Of a DNA stretch of 64,000 nt, positions 38,679 to 50,501 are shown in pieces; positions within the stretch are counted from its first letter, which is position 1, and each line of letters starts with the position of its first letter. Source of the DNA: Tetracladium setigerum (lineage: Eukaryota; Ascomycota; Leotiomycetes; Helotiales); the NCBI GenBank assembly GCA_031472005.1, contig PZJY01000002.1, forward strand, positions 2,666,001 through 2,730,000. Direction: 5' to 3'. The position numbers and the translations under genes were made by a program. The notes beneath the pieces were generated by a model. It had not been told where the DNA came from. It was given only the letters and a program-made list of their open reading frames with translations, and ran no database searches.

Positions 38679-39861
38679 TTAGGACTGACGTTTCTCCCAC
38701 TCGGTGACTGAGATGGGGAGTTCGGTCATAGCTGCAAGGCGGAAGAGGTGACGTGCTTGCAGGGAGCTGTCATAGTCAACTGTGCCGGTGTCTGCATTTA
38801 GAGGTCAGATTATTTCCTAGTTTAGGGCTACATAGCAACTAAAAAAAGGTGAACAACTTACGGAGAGTCTGGCGACCATCAAACATAACCACGGAGTGCT
38901 TCTCCCAATGGATTCTAGCTTGGAAATCATGACCCATGGACATGTGCTCCATCAAATAATTCGTAACAACTTCCGCCTCTCTGTCCTTCAATCCTAGAAT
39001 CTCCTTTGGGAACTCCTTGTTGTAGAAGATCGCCTTCTCCCCAGTAACTGGATGAACTCTAACGAGAGGATGAGTGGAGGAGATCGGGTTGCTGCGAACG
39101 AGGTTGCCAATCGATTTGGCGAAGGCAATGAGGTTCTCGGACGTGTGCACTGCACTAACTTTTTGAAGCATCTCCTGCCAGGCGGGGGACAGACGCTTGT
39201 ACGCCTCAACCGTGTCGGCAACTACTGTGTCACCCCCAACGTCAGGGCAAGCGAGAATGCCAAGCATGATGTATCCAGGTGGCTGGCGCTCATAGCTGAC
39301 GTCGTGATGCCAAAGACAAGTGCTTGATTTTCTTGATAGAAATCTCGCAATGTCGGCCTCATTGTTGTCTCGGTGAATGATATGGAATTGGGAGAACCCT
39401 TTGATCGCAGCACTCACGGGTTGGTAGCTTAGCTTGCCGAAATAGGACATGAAGTCACTTTGGAACTGGGGACCAGATTTGAGAAAATCCAGTTGCTCCC
39501 GAAGGACAACAAATTTTCGTTCGCTAATGAGAAGAGCCAGCTCATCCTTGCCCTTTTGGCAAAGTTTCTCGAGTTTGAGGCCTGTCAAAATGGTTCCCAT
39601 ACGTGGTGTAACCGCCTTGGCAGTCACACCTGGTGTGAAAAGGTGAGGTTTCTTTGCGTCAGCTCTCAAGGCTGGGTCGGCGTATTCAAACTCAGGAAAG
39701 CTAGGATGAAAGACTTTCTCAAATACCGGGAGATATTCAGGGAACTCGGTTCTGTCTGCAGATGCTGTTGCAGAATCGAATGGGAGATTGATATCATATG
39801 AAATGATAGACTCCTTCTGGACCTCGTACTCATCATCATGATCAGTTCGACTTGGTGACAT
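38679..39861 (-). CDS. TauD/TfdA-type Fe(II)/2-oxoglutarate dioxygenase
   Basis: This family oxidises sulfonates such as taurine, or related substrates, releasing sulfite with 2-oxoglutarate and oxygen; fungal members of this type are often called sulfonate or taurine dioxygenases. Exons 39861-38862 and 38791-38679 give 370 residues. Fe(II) ligands are H185 and D187 (LWHHDVSY) and the distal H334 in QTLH, whose codon is split by the intron (C | AC). The C-terminal arginine for 2-oxoglutarate binding is expected in QARHLFRLA. Other family segments are KFVVLREQ, CPDVGGDTVVADTVEAYKRL and VRVHPVTGEKAIFYN. No sulfur-assimilation genes are adjacent, so the substrate is unassigned. A CACGTG lies upstream at 40127-40132. 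Confidence 0.93.
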
Positions 39862-42800
39862 AATGCCGGTTCTGAGTGGGTATGGAAGAAGGGAGTGATG
39901 ACGGGGTGAGCGCTGGCAACGGTGGCGAAAATAGAGGTGTATGTGTTGACAGGGGAGTAAGTCGGGTAGGGGACTTGAAAGGAAGATGGATGTTTGAGAG
40001 TAAGAGGATTCGGGGAGAAGAGGGCGCTTTTAAGCTCGTCTAGAAACATTCCTCCAGACCCACCAGGCTCGCCTTTATAAGAAGATGAGCTGTTCATATG
40101 TGAATGTGAGTGGATAAATCATTTTACACGTGATTCAACTCATAACTGAAAGTCGTACGTCGCGCACCTAAGCGATGTGAGTATGATGCGGATCATCCGC
40201 TAGGGTCGACATATAGACTACAAAGTGAGCTGGAACGGGTAGAAGGCAAAATCCAAAATCAGATGTCCTGCGCTCGCTGGGAGCATGCTGTGCTTTGTAA
40301 GACAATGTGGTTGAAATTGAACTGTGAGCTTTCAATATGAGGCAAAAGCATCCAGCAGCAGAGCCCGAGGGTGCGTCTCGATGGCGCACTTGAGTGTTCT
40401 GAATTGTCCCCCTGATGCCAGGGAAATGATGTATCATATTTTTTTTGACAACGCTGCGCAGAGCTATTGCTACAACGGGTGATGACAGCGGGAATGTTAT
40501 CCGCCAATAGATCCCTCGGATTTACGGGCATAAATCCCCACAAAGAATGTTGGCTTTCTTATCAAGCAGCAAGCAAGAATGCTGGCCAGAACACATCGAG
40601 GGAAAAGCTGAGGTTGTCAATGGGGGGTTCATGGCGGAATTGACCAATGGGTTTTAACATGAATGTTCCGGTGGGTTGGGAAGGAGCCAGTGACAATTGC
40701 AGATTTAGCCGTTGTCAACGATGCAGTCTGAATTCAGTTGTGGATTTTTGAATAAACTTTCAGCCTTGTTTCACGGCCACATGGTCAAGCTAAAAGAGAA
40801 TGTGAAAGGCGTGCAAATATTTTTCCACATGATGAGGAGGAACAATGTTTGTGAAATCCTAAATAGTTTCCTCTTGTTGCATGCAGGTGCCTGGTGCGCA
40901 TGCTTAGGCTGATAGGTAGATCGCCGATCGAAACACGGAGGTATCTACGCGATTACGATAATACCTTGGCATTGCTCGTTTTCATTGATCGCATTGATAA
41001 GTATGAGGAACAAAATTGAGAACTTTGAGAATGGTATGAGAGTCGGAAAAGTATGATTTAATTTGTGAATCAGTGGGTAACCGACCAGAGGCCATCAACG
41101 TCAATATTCCCAACTCCAGTGAGTTGTACAGATAAAGCGAATTGAAGGGCTGGTTGGCATCCGAACCTTCGACCATTGATAGAAGATATTGCCGACGACA
41201 GAAGGTCCGAAATGCTTATTCGTATGTTTCTTGATGCCCATGTCGTTGTGGAATTCGGTCATCTTGAAAACATTTCTACACGCCTCAGCTTCTCTTGTTT
41301 TCGCAGTTCGTTCTTGTCCGGGCAATTTTTGACAACCTTTGCGTAAAACTGCTCAGGTTCTGCAAACAATCGAATTGATCCGACGAACCATGAGAGCGAC
41401 AAAGCCTCAGAGCTCTAATTTGATGTTTTCGTCCTCTCATCTCTAACCAATGTTTCTAATAATCGTTTGGCGGTTGAATTCAGATTGAAGTTCAAGACAA
41501 GCGTATCGTCTTAAACTTGGCTTGGACTATTGGTGTCCAGACACACTAGCAGTGTTTCGACACGGTAGATGACTTCTCTTTGTACTTTGATTTGTGAAGA
41601 TACGTAACGATATCTGTTTGTGACTTCTGCGTCGTGTGGTTGTCCATTCGCTTTTACTGGATACTGACAACCTTCGAGATTTGGTCATGCACGGAGGTGT
41701 CAATACAACCTATTGTGACAGGTAAGGCAGGAATCGAGCTTGTCTCAAGGGCTATCTTGTCGTGCTGTTGGCCGGAAGGCCCGGTAATATTTCTTCTCGA
41801 TCGGTGAAGTCCATTAAGTCCAATTCGATGACGTTACTCATGACACAAGGAAGAAATACCAATTAATTCTTCCTATACACTCAAAAGCGTTCGCCGCGAT
41901 GATTCTGGGGTGGCAATCAGCTGAAGGAGATTGTCCATGTGTATTCTTTACCTTCGAGCATAGTTTTTGTTGTCAGTAAAGTCGGAAAATCGGTTCCAAA
42001 ACTGGTGATAAGAATTGCATAGATGAGATTCCTTGGAATCAAGGGGTTGTTCGTGGATAACAAGGCGCACAAGCTTTGAGCAATCGCTATGTATAGAACT
42101 GGCATCAAATCCCTAAAATTTAGTTAGCAAAATCGTTTCGTAAAGGAAGGATCACGCCTAACCATTTAGTTATGGTTTGTGGTTTCCTTAAAGGACGATA
42201 ACAAGGAGATTTTCCCACCTGAGAAAAGAAATCCGGAAATTTTCTCTAGTGATTCGCATCAACTCAAGATCAGAGTTTCTTGATTCTGCGTCTCGAAACT
42301 TCCCAGTTTTGATGGGCTTTTACCGTCCACATACATCTTCGAGATCATATGAAATTATCTCTTTTCATGAGCTTCGATGATTGAGGAGTTGGAAGAGTCA
42401 ACCACCATCAATATCTTGGTTGAGATTGTGTGGGTGTGTTGAAAGGAATTGCTGAATAGAAATGTGTAAGCTCCCTTGGCCGAAAATTCTGCCATCACAT
42501 CCAGTCTGTCTCTGTCCGTTCAAAAATGCTCCTCTTCTGGCCTCTGTTGGCCTCTGTTGGCCCTGAAGTTTTGGGCCACCGAAAGTCTCTTTGGGCATCT
42601 TCTGGACCACCTCCGAACAACGGCTGACTGTGTTGTATGCATGGCGCTGCGAGAAGTCAAGGCGAAAATATGCTCGGCCCACCTTAATAGGGCAAGAGAG
42701 AAGAAAGAAGATGTTGGAACGTAAAATTGGGTGGTTAGTACACACAAATCGTGTGGAAAATCGTGTGGAAACAAAATAAGGTATTTTGCACGGATGGAAG

Positions 42801-42958
42801 TTCGTGTTACAGGATGTGATGAGGTTGTCGTCTATATCACGTGATGTGAATGACGTTGGAGCCACGAGGCTAATGGATTAAGGTTGGATCACTCGCCGAT
42901 AGGCATCTTCAACTCCCCACGTTTCTTCCCAAAATCTCCCAGAACCAGCACGCCCACC
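39862..42958. promoter_or_regulatory. 3.1 kb divergent intergenic region
   Basis: It contains the promoter of the dioxygenase (left, CACGTG at 40127-40132) and of vps2 (right, CACGTG at 42838-42843). A tandem GGCCTCTGTT repeat lies near 42538-42562. The longest frame, opposite vps2 at 42398-42865, opens only from GTG and has no family features. No RNA gene was recognised. Confidence 0.45.
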
Positions 42959-43807
42959 ATGAACGTGAGTGATCCCCAGTTTCCCGACAGACTTCTCCAT
43001 TAACATGCAGTCATTAGGTCATAGAATGGGCCTTCGGCAAGCGCATGACCCCAGCAGAGAAACTCCGCAAACATAAGAATTCGCTCAAGAAGACGGTCCG
43101 CGAACTAGAGAGAGAGCAGACGAAACTCACCAACCAGGAGAAAAAGTTAAAGGAGGAGATCAGGAAGAGTGCTAAGGATGGGCATATGGGCGCTGCCAAA
43201 ATCCAGGCGAAGGATCTTGTGCGGACTAGGAAGAACATCGAGAAGTTCGCTGGCATGAAAATCCAAGTTCAGACACTGGCCCTTCGATTAGAGGTATGCT
43301 CTCTCTCCCCTCTCTCCTTCTCCGGAAGAGAATTCAGGTGCGATAAGCGACTAATTTGGGATGTTGTAGTCATTGGGCACAAACTATTCTATGGCAACAG
43401 CGATGAAAGGCGCAAGCGAGGTTCTTGGTCAAATGAACAGAAATATAAGTCTCCCAGGGCTGCAGCGGATAGCGATGGATTTCGAGCGAGAAAACGACAT
43501 CATGGAGCAGAGACAGGATATTATGGAGGATGCCATGGATGAAGTTACTGGTATTGACGAAGAGGAGGCGGAAGACGAGATTCTGGATCAGGTGTTGGAG
43601 GAGATTGGTGTCAATCTGAAGCATTCGGTAAGTAATCTGGCTGCCAGGATGTACCTTTATACGGCTTCTAATGGATTGCAGATGGGAGAGACTCCTCAAG
43701 GACTGCAAGGAACTGCTGTTGCTGAGAACAAGGTTGCGCAAGCAATTGGTGGTGGTGACCCTGGCGATGATGATCTACAAGCCAGGCTAAACAGCTTGAG
43801 ACGGTAG
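42959..43807 (+). CDS. vps2: ESCRT-III subunit Vps2/CHMP2
   Basis: Vps2 is a core ESCRT-III subunit that co-polymerises with Vps24 on Snf7 filaments and recruits the Vps4 ATPase in multivesicular-body sorting. Four exons (42959-42964, 43018-43293, 43370-43627, 43682-43807) give 221 residues, the family's usual size. The first coding exon is only six bases (Met-Asn). Exon 2 supplies the basic N-terminal helices (WAFGKRMTPAEKLRKH, AAKIQAKDLVRTRKNI), exon 3 the central region (NYSMATAMKGASEVLGQMN) and acidic helices (EEAEDEILDQVLEEIG), and exon 4 the C-terminal Vps4-binding MIM1 motif (DDDLQARLNSLRR). The tiny exon is supported by the family's MN-(V/I)-EWAFGK start and by the fit of donor GTGAGT and acceptor TTAG. 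Confidence 0.95.
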
Positions 43808-45016
43808 GTTTGGACAGACAGCGGTTTGATTTACTGGCGTTCTTGGGACAGCGAGGCTTGGGTTCGTTTACAATGGCGGCAATTAAATCTATCGATGCAT
43901 GCAGATTTGTTACTTGGATTGCCATTTGACCTTGTGCGCCAAGTGAGGTATGTAATGATATAGGAAAAGTACAAGTACCTAATACCTAGTATACGGCGTA
44001 AACGGAAATGCTTGCTTCATCCCCACATGCGGCATTCCATGGCACTTCTTTTCTACTATTACGCTGGTCCGAAAACTGGGGACCGTGAATCTGGCCGCAA
44101 GATCGACGGCGCTAAGGTATATGAGTTGACAATCTTCTCTTTTCTCTTGAAAGGCGCCTTGAATGGCCGAGAGCGTAATTATTGATTAGGCACTTCGATA
44201 CCATTCAGTCCCAAAATCTGCCTAGCTGTAACCCTTCCAAATCCCTCCGTGTTTTGAGACGCGGAGCCTCAATCATTCATCATCCCTCGGCCACAGTATC
44301 ATGAACATTCAGATCTCGCCAAGATAACCTCAACTTCACCTTCATCTGCAAATCTACCTTACCCACGACAATTAAAGGCGCAAAAGGAAGACTTGCCAAC
44401 TCTGCTATCATCTAAGATACATAGACAGTCAGAAGTTACGAGGCTTCCTTTCCCTTCTACCGCTGCTCCGTCCCTTCGGCCCTTCAAAAGTCCGGGCTCT
44501 CGAATCCTCCCCTCGTCCGCCACGCTCTATCTAGCAATTTGTCTGCTGCCTGTCATCACATCAACCAGCAAATTCACAAACTCCTGAAACTCTCCCTCTA
44601 CTACGAGCGAGGACCGCGACAAAGATTTTATTCTATCAGCTCTGCGTGCGAACACTCTAGGCTGTGCTACAGTCGCCGTGTATGTACCCCACCTCCCTTC
44701 AACGTCGTCATGGGCGCGAAGCTAATAATACCCAGGTCAGCCGAGCACAACCATCTTACTCTGTCTACTGTACATTTCTCTCCCCCAGAGAAGACTGGTA
44801 AACATTACGAAACAAACAGTCCGATCTTCCGGTCGCCTTTCCCCTATAAATTCGCATTGAACCATCCCCAAACGACCTACAATTCAAGCCGCAACCTCCA
44901 ACCCCACGCGACTCTTCTCACCGGTCTCTTTGCGAGACGTTCAAAGCAAAACCAACAAGCTGGCAGGAAACAAGCGGAGGAGCTTTTCCTCCCAAGGTGG
45001 AGGTCTGCTAAACAGG
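43808..45016. other. Intergenic region vps2/PP2C
   Basis: It contains the vps2 3' untranslated region and the promoter/leader of the phosphatase. The phosphatase frame stays open leftward to about 44858 but without an ATG. An ATG at 44710 is followed by a possible donor, so an upstream coding exon cannot be excluded; none of the acceptors I tried gave a convincing join. Confidence 0.45.
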
Positions 45017-46984
45017 ATGTTTGGCTCATCGCCGAAAGAGACGGGAGTGGAGGGAATCCCTGAATCCGCAGATACGAACTCAACGTCAAACTCCAAGGAG
45101 GATGGTCCCAGCGGGGAGAAGCGCGGCAAGAATGAGAGTCCTCAGGGCAGATCGCCAGACAATGGCGAGAAGAAGCGCAGAAGTAGCGGGGTAGGCGGCA
45201 AAGCCAGCTCGTTTCTTCACAGCGCAAAGAGCTCGCTTCATTTCAGTCAGAATCCGAACTCCTCTGGTTACGGAAGGGGCTCGGATGATTCAAAGGCGCA
45301 AACACCTTTGCAAAAATTGGGAAAGCAGGATCCGGCATTGAGTGTTCCCCAAGGCCAGCATAACAACTCTGCTGGAGAGTCTGTTCCGGGACCGCGGTCT
45401 ACGTTCACCGTTGGAGTTTGGGAAGACAGAAACAAGAAATGTCGTCGAACAATGGAAGATACGCATGCCTTCCTCTACAACTTCCTCAATACGCCAGCTC
45501 CGGCAATAGGAGTAGACAGCGCATCTAAAACCAGTAAATCCAACGAAGACCTCACAACCTCCACACCAAGCCTCGCCACATCCACCTCCTCCACCACAAC
45601 CGAAATGATGGAAACTGACAACGGCTACTTCGCCATCTTTGACGGTCACGCAGGAACCTTCGCCGCCGATTGGTGTGGCAAGAAATTGCACCTCATCCTC
45701 GAAGAAACCATCCGCAAAAACCCCAACACCCCCATTCCGGAACTACTCGATCAAACCTTTACAACCGTTGACCAACAGCTCGAGAAACTCCCTCTCAAAA
45801 ACAGTGGCTGCACGGCTGTGACCGCCGTCTTGCGCTGGGAGGATCGGATACCCAACGCACAATCCGCCACCGGAAGTACAGCTATTGCTCCAGCCACTGC
45901 GGCTGCTGTTGAAGCTGAGAAAAACGCTTCTACTTCTTCCACTTCTAACGCCACAAGTGAAGCCATATCAAATAAACTCAAAACCGCAGCCACCCGCCAA
46001 CGAGTTCTGTACACCGCAAATGTAGGCGATGCGCGTATTGTCTTGTGCCGAAATGGGAAGGCTTTGCGACTCTCATACGATCACAAAGGGAGCGATGAGA
46101 ATGAAGGAAAGCGCGTGCATAACGCTGGTGGATTGATTCTCAATAATCGAGTCAATGGTGTGTTGGCGGTTACGAGAGCATTGGGAGATGCTTATATGAA
46201 AGAACTGGTCACAGGTCATCCGTATACGACTGAGACGGTTGTACAGGCAGATTTGGATGAGTTTATCATTTTGGCTTGTGATGGTGTATGTACCCCTCCC
46301 TTCCTTCTCCAACTTTCCCCAGCTTTCCCCCAAAGAACAAACAGAAGCGGTAGCTTCTGGAAATCCTTCAAAATATACAGTGGCAAATGGCTGATTTATG
46401 AATGAACACAACAGCTCTGGGACGTCTGCACAGATCAAGAAGCAGTCGACCTCATCCGTAACACGCCCTCCCCCTCCGTAGCATCCAAACTCCTCGTCGA
46501 CCACGCCCTCGCCCGTTTCAGCACCGATAACCTCTCCGTCATGGTCGTCCGCTTCAATCGACCTGCCTCTAACACCTCCACCACCGCTAACAACAACACC
46601 ACCTCCTCCACCAGCAAAGCTGGTAGTACCACGCTTATTGGTGTAGAAGGTGACCTACCTGTTGTAGGAGGCAAAAAGGTCGTATCTGAAGCAGAGAAAA
46701 TCGTGGAGGAGGCGAGGCGGAAGGTTGAGGCTGAGGGAGGCGTGGGGGTGGGCGTTAGCGGCAGTAATAGCGGTAGGGGACACGATCCCGTTGCAGTTCC
46801 TGAGGATGACGTTGCTAAGCCCGAGGCGTCGAGTGTTGATGACAAGGAGAGTGAGGGAATAGAGAAACGAGATGAGCAGGAGGATTTGAAGAAAGTCGAG
46901 AAGGAGGCTGGATCGACGGAGTCAAAGGAGGATAGCGATGGGAAAGTAAAGAGTGAGAAGGAGGGAACCGCCGTATCGAAATAA
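45017..46984 (+). CDS. Protein phosphatase 2C family (Ptc1-like)
   Basis: This is a Mg/Mn-dependent Ser/Thr phosphatase. Fungal Ptc1-type enzymes damp MAP-kinase pathways such as HOG, which is the likely but unproven role here. Exons 45017-46285 and 46415-46984 give 612 residues. PP2C motifs in order: RRTMEDTHAF, FAIFDGHAGTFAADWC (metal-binding D209-G-H), SGCTAVTAVL, VGDARIVLCRNGKA, VNGVLAVTRALGDAYMK, IILACDGLWDV (completed across the intron) and DNLSVMVVRF. Low-complexity inserts separate the first two motifs and split the domain after AVLRWEDR; a long Lys/Glu-rich tail of about 140 residues follows the domain. The start is the first ATG in frame (MFGSSPKE), but the open frame continues upstream, so an N-terminal extension from another exon is possible. 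Confidence 0.9.
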
Positions 46985-47214
46985 GCTGGATTCTGTCTTG
47001 CGAGGAGGTGGGGTGGGGTGGGGTGGTTCTAGTGTTGGAGTTTTTGTTTTCTTCTGGCGAGTTGGGGGATGGTAGGCGGTGGGAATGTGCTCTGCGTGTG
47101 TATGGCGGGAGGGAGGGAGAACTGGAGGAGGTGTTTACGTCGTCGATTTTTTTCACATTCATATTGCGGGGTGAGCAGCCAGCACGGAAAACTTGTCGAT
47201 ATTTTATTGTATAC

Positions 47215-47247
<33 letters not shown>

Positions 47248-48172
47248 AAGAAAGAAAGAGGAAAATTCTGAGAAAATCCTCGTCCTACCATACATACATC
47301 TGTCATCAAGTAAGGAGGAGAAGAAGTGAATGGTAAACTTTTTGATGATGATGATGATGGCGAGAGCGATAGCAATATACGTGGTCGTTTGTGGTGGGTG
47401 GGGGTTTCGTTTGCTTTTACCTCTACTTCTAGATTGTTGAGATTGAAGAACATTTTCGTATTTGAGTGTATTACCCAGTGAGCCTCTTGTGACGTAGGTA
47501 TATTGCAATGAACATTCGAGCACATGTAAGTAGAAGGAGGAGCGACTGGATGAATGTGGAGAAGGAGAGTTGGTATTGATTTTCGTTTCACCACCACTGC
47601 TTGCCTTCCTCGTAAGAATACGAGAATACAAGTAACGGCATTTGTGTTATCCCAGCCCGACCTAGAAAGATACCCCTCCTCGGGGTGGGTAGCTACTGAA
47701 CAAAAAAAGAAGAAAAATATGATAAAAACCCTCCTACGCTAAGGCGCTTGCTTGCTCCTCTATTTCAAGAGACCTTGGGAAATAACGCTCGCTAAAAGAA
47801 CCTCCAAAAAGCAAAAGAACAATTCCCTTTCCCACTGAAAAGAAAGTCACGGGTAGGCTTGAGAGCCAGGGCAAAAGAACAAAAAAGGAGTTGGCGGTTG
47901 AGGAGCGCTTTTCATCCATGAAGGATGAAGACGCTTGGAGAGGGGAGATGGCCACCGGGTTTGGTGAGATGTTTGCTGATAGTTCGTCGCGTTCCAGGCA
48001 GAGGCGAGAGGGCCAAGGAAGTGAAGAAAGATATTGAAATTGTTGAAGTGTTGCGGTATTGAAGAGTAGTGGGGAAATATTCCGGAATCCATTTATTCGG
48101 ATTGGGCGTAAAGGTGTGGTTGTTTGTAGTATCATGGCATGCTTCAGCCACGTTGACCGATCTTCACCAGAC
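46985..48172. other. Convergent intergenic region PP2C/USP
   Basis: It holds both 3' untranslated regions. It includes G-rich repeats just after the PP2C stop (GGGGT units at about 47006-47027), an AG/AAAG microsatellite at 47221-47260 and a GAT repeat at 47344-47359. No gene was recognised. Confidence 0.5.
47221..47260 (+). repeat. AG/AAAG microsatellite
   Basis: About eleven AG units are followed by four AAAG units, a pure purine tract on the plus strand. It lies in the convergent 3' region and is probably a variable simple repeat. Confidence 0.9.
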
Positions 48173-50501
48173 TTATTCCTCGTTGCCAGCAGCAATCATA
48201 GTCTTGACGGCCGCATTCGCCAAGTTATTAGCATGCTGCGTCTCTGTTCTCTTGAACTTCCTTTTATTGTGCAGCTTCTTCCTCGCGACCATAACTGGAA
48301 CCGAAGATTTGGTGACCAGATAGTTGGAGAAAGATCCGAGGATAACTCTAGAGATAGAATGTCAGCGATCGTTCTTTCGGTTCTCTCGTTTCTTTCCAAA
48401 AGCGGCTTTTCATTTTGGTTCAAATATGAGAGAGGTGAAAACTTGCCCTTTCAAAGCACTCCTTCCTCTACTCCCCAAAACGACCAAAGTGGGCGAGACC
48501 AAATCAATGACCTCGGTAATCAAATGCTTTGGGCTCTTGCAATGGATAACCTCAATCACGACCTTGACCTGCAACTTTGTCTTTCGAAGCAGTTTTTCCA
48601 CACGCTCCGTGATATCTCGAACAGCGCGCCATCGTTCAGCCTCTTCCTTGGGCTTGGTACCAACTGGACTTGCCTGGCCACTCACTGTACCAGGATCTAA
48701 CTTAGTAAGACCTGATGCCACGGGAAGAGAAGGAGTCGTAGCACCAAAGATAGGTGTGGCAGTTGACTGAGCGATGGCTCGCGCATGTACTTGGATATCG
48801 TCGTCAGCATCCACGATGCCGAGTTCCTCATCGACACAGTAGACGGCAAGAAGTGTATCGCCATCTCGGAGAACAGTACCCACACACCACTCAAGAGCAT
48901 GAGTGGCTTCGGAACTCAAGTCAGTAGCAACCAAATATTTTCTTAGTCTCCTTGGATGAGGATTCTCAGGGTCTTTGGCGTCCTTTTGTATTCCAAGAAA
49001 GTCGCCGCGGAAAATTTGGCGTACTGAGCGACTTGGATGGGGTGTGGTGATGGGGGTTTTCTTAATCGAAAGTTTTTGAGCATGTACAATATCCCGGACA
49101 TCTGCCTGTGCGTCTGGATTGTTAATTTGTGCCTCGTTGACCTCTCGCTTTCCTGCTGACTTGCACATCGATTTAGAAGATTGACCCAAGCTTGGAGTTG
49201 ACTTTTTGTGTTCGTAACTCGTGATGGGACGACACTTTGGTCTGCTAGACTTTGATCTCTCTCCAGCAGGCGACGTGACAGTGATTTCTGGATCCGAAAG
49301 TGATCGTGATTGTGGAAGACTCAGTGATGAACTTCGCGGGGATGCACTATTGCCTAAATATTGTCGTTCCTTCCTTTCTGCAATGGTGACTATTGCATCG
49401 CCTGTCTCATGTCAGAACACGCCATAAACCTTGCGAGGCTTACTTACGTTCTTGGTCTATAGCTTCAAACATGTTAAGCGGAGCTCTGTACTTCTTAGAC
49501 TCCTGCTTGATCTCCTCCATCGTTACCACATGACTGTACGGAGCTGCAGGCTTCTTCTTCCTGCCGCGCTGATCTTCATCAGAGCTATTCGTCTCATCAG
49601 TGCTGTCCTCCATGACTTTTTTTCCATCCTTCATTACTTGGCTCGTCTTTAACCTAGGTCCATTTGGACCCTGGTTATCAACAGAGCTTGTACTGCCCGC
49701 TCTCGCGCGGGATGTGCTCAAGATGGAGTTTCCAGGTCTTGCCTTTGGATCACTTGGTCGACGAGCTAATTGTTTTCCTTTTGCTCCTCCGGGTGATATG
49801 GATCGAAGTCCCCATCCTCCTGGAGACCTAGACTTTGACAGTCTAGCCCCAGCACTTCCAACCGAATGATTCCGTCCTCTATCTCCTGCTCCAAAGACAC
49901 TCAAATCTCCTCCCCTGACCACCTCTGCCATAGCGCTTGGGACCAGCTTCTTGGCCCATCCACCCTGTGTACTCCTCTTCGGTACCACAGGTCCACCAAA
50001 GTTACTTGGCGAGTTCCCAGATATGTGGTTATACGACTCGGGAGCATTGCTTGATCCCGCCCTCGGGCCAAAGGATGCAGGGTGGTTACTCGCATCAGAT
50101 GCAGTTCTATGCCTCCCGCTACCTGAGAGAGAGACTCTGTGATGCGCTTCTGTGGGTGAAGTAGCAGCACTCTTCGATATTTTAGCAGCCACTACAGTGG
50201 TGGTGTCGAGCACACGGTAAGGGGCCATGTGAGCATTCGACAGTCGCGGAGAGGAGTGAGGAGAATGGGGGATGTAGCTTGTCGAAAAGCCCATCAATGC
50301 CCTTCGAGACCCATCATATTCTGCATCTAGAAGAGCCCTCGTTGGCGACCGTGGCCCACGAGATGGCGAAGGTGCCCTTCCAATCCTTCCTGCCTCGGAG
50401 CTTGTAGAATTTCTCGCCCTCTCTTTGAGCTCGCGACGCTGCGCGGCCAAAACCTCCTTGTTGTCCTCCAGCAGGGCTGCTTCCAGTGGACCCATCTCCA
50501 T
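48173..50501 (-). CDS. Universal stress protein (UspA) domain protein with long N-terminal region
   Basis: Three exons (50501-49448, 49401-48447, 48347-48173) join in phase to give 727 residues. The first 450 or so residues are Ser/Pro/Arg-rich and disordered, with short conserved patches (SPSRGPRSPTRALLD; KKYRAPLNMFEAIDQER). The C-terminal UspA fold begins at RRLRKYLVATDLSSEATHAL and carries the nucleotide-binding motif G-x2-G-x9-G-S as GSRGRSALKGVILGS, then SSVPVMVAR. Intron 2 is a GC-AG intron (donor AGG|GCAAGT) that falls inside this motif; without splicing the frame stops soon after. Intron 1 is canonical. UspA proteins bind ATP and respond to stress; the role of the fungal long form is not established. 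The ATG at 50501 (followed by GAGATGG) is the first in frame; upstream codons reach 50678 without ATG. Confidence 0.87.

Noticed and set aside
42398..42865. 155-codon minus-strand frame upstream of vps2
   Set aside because: It opens from GTG, has no family resemblance and lies in the vps2 promoter region.
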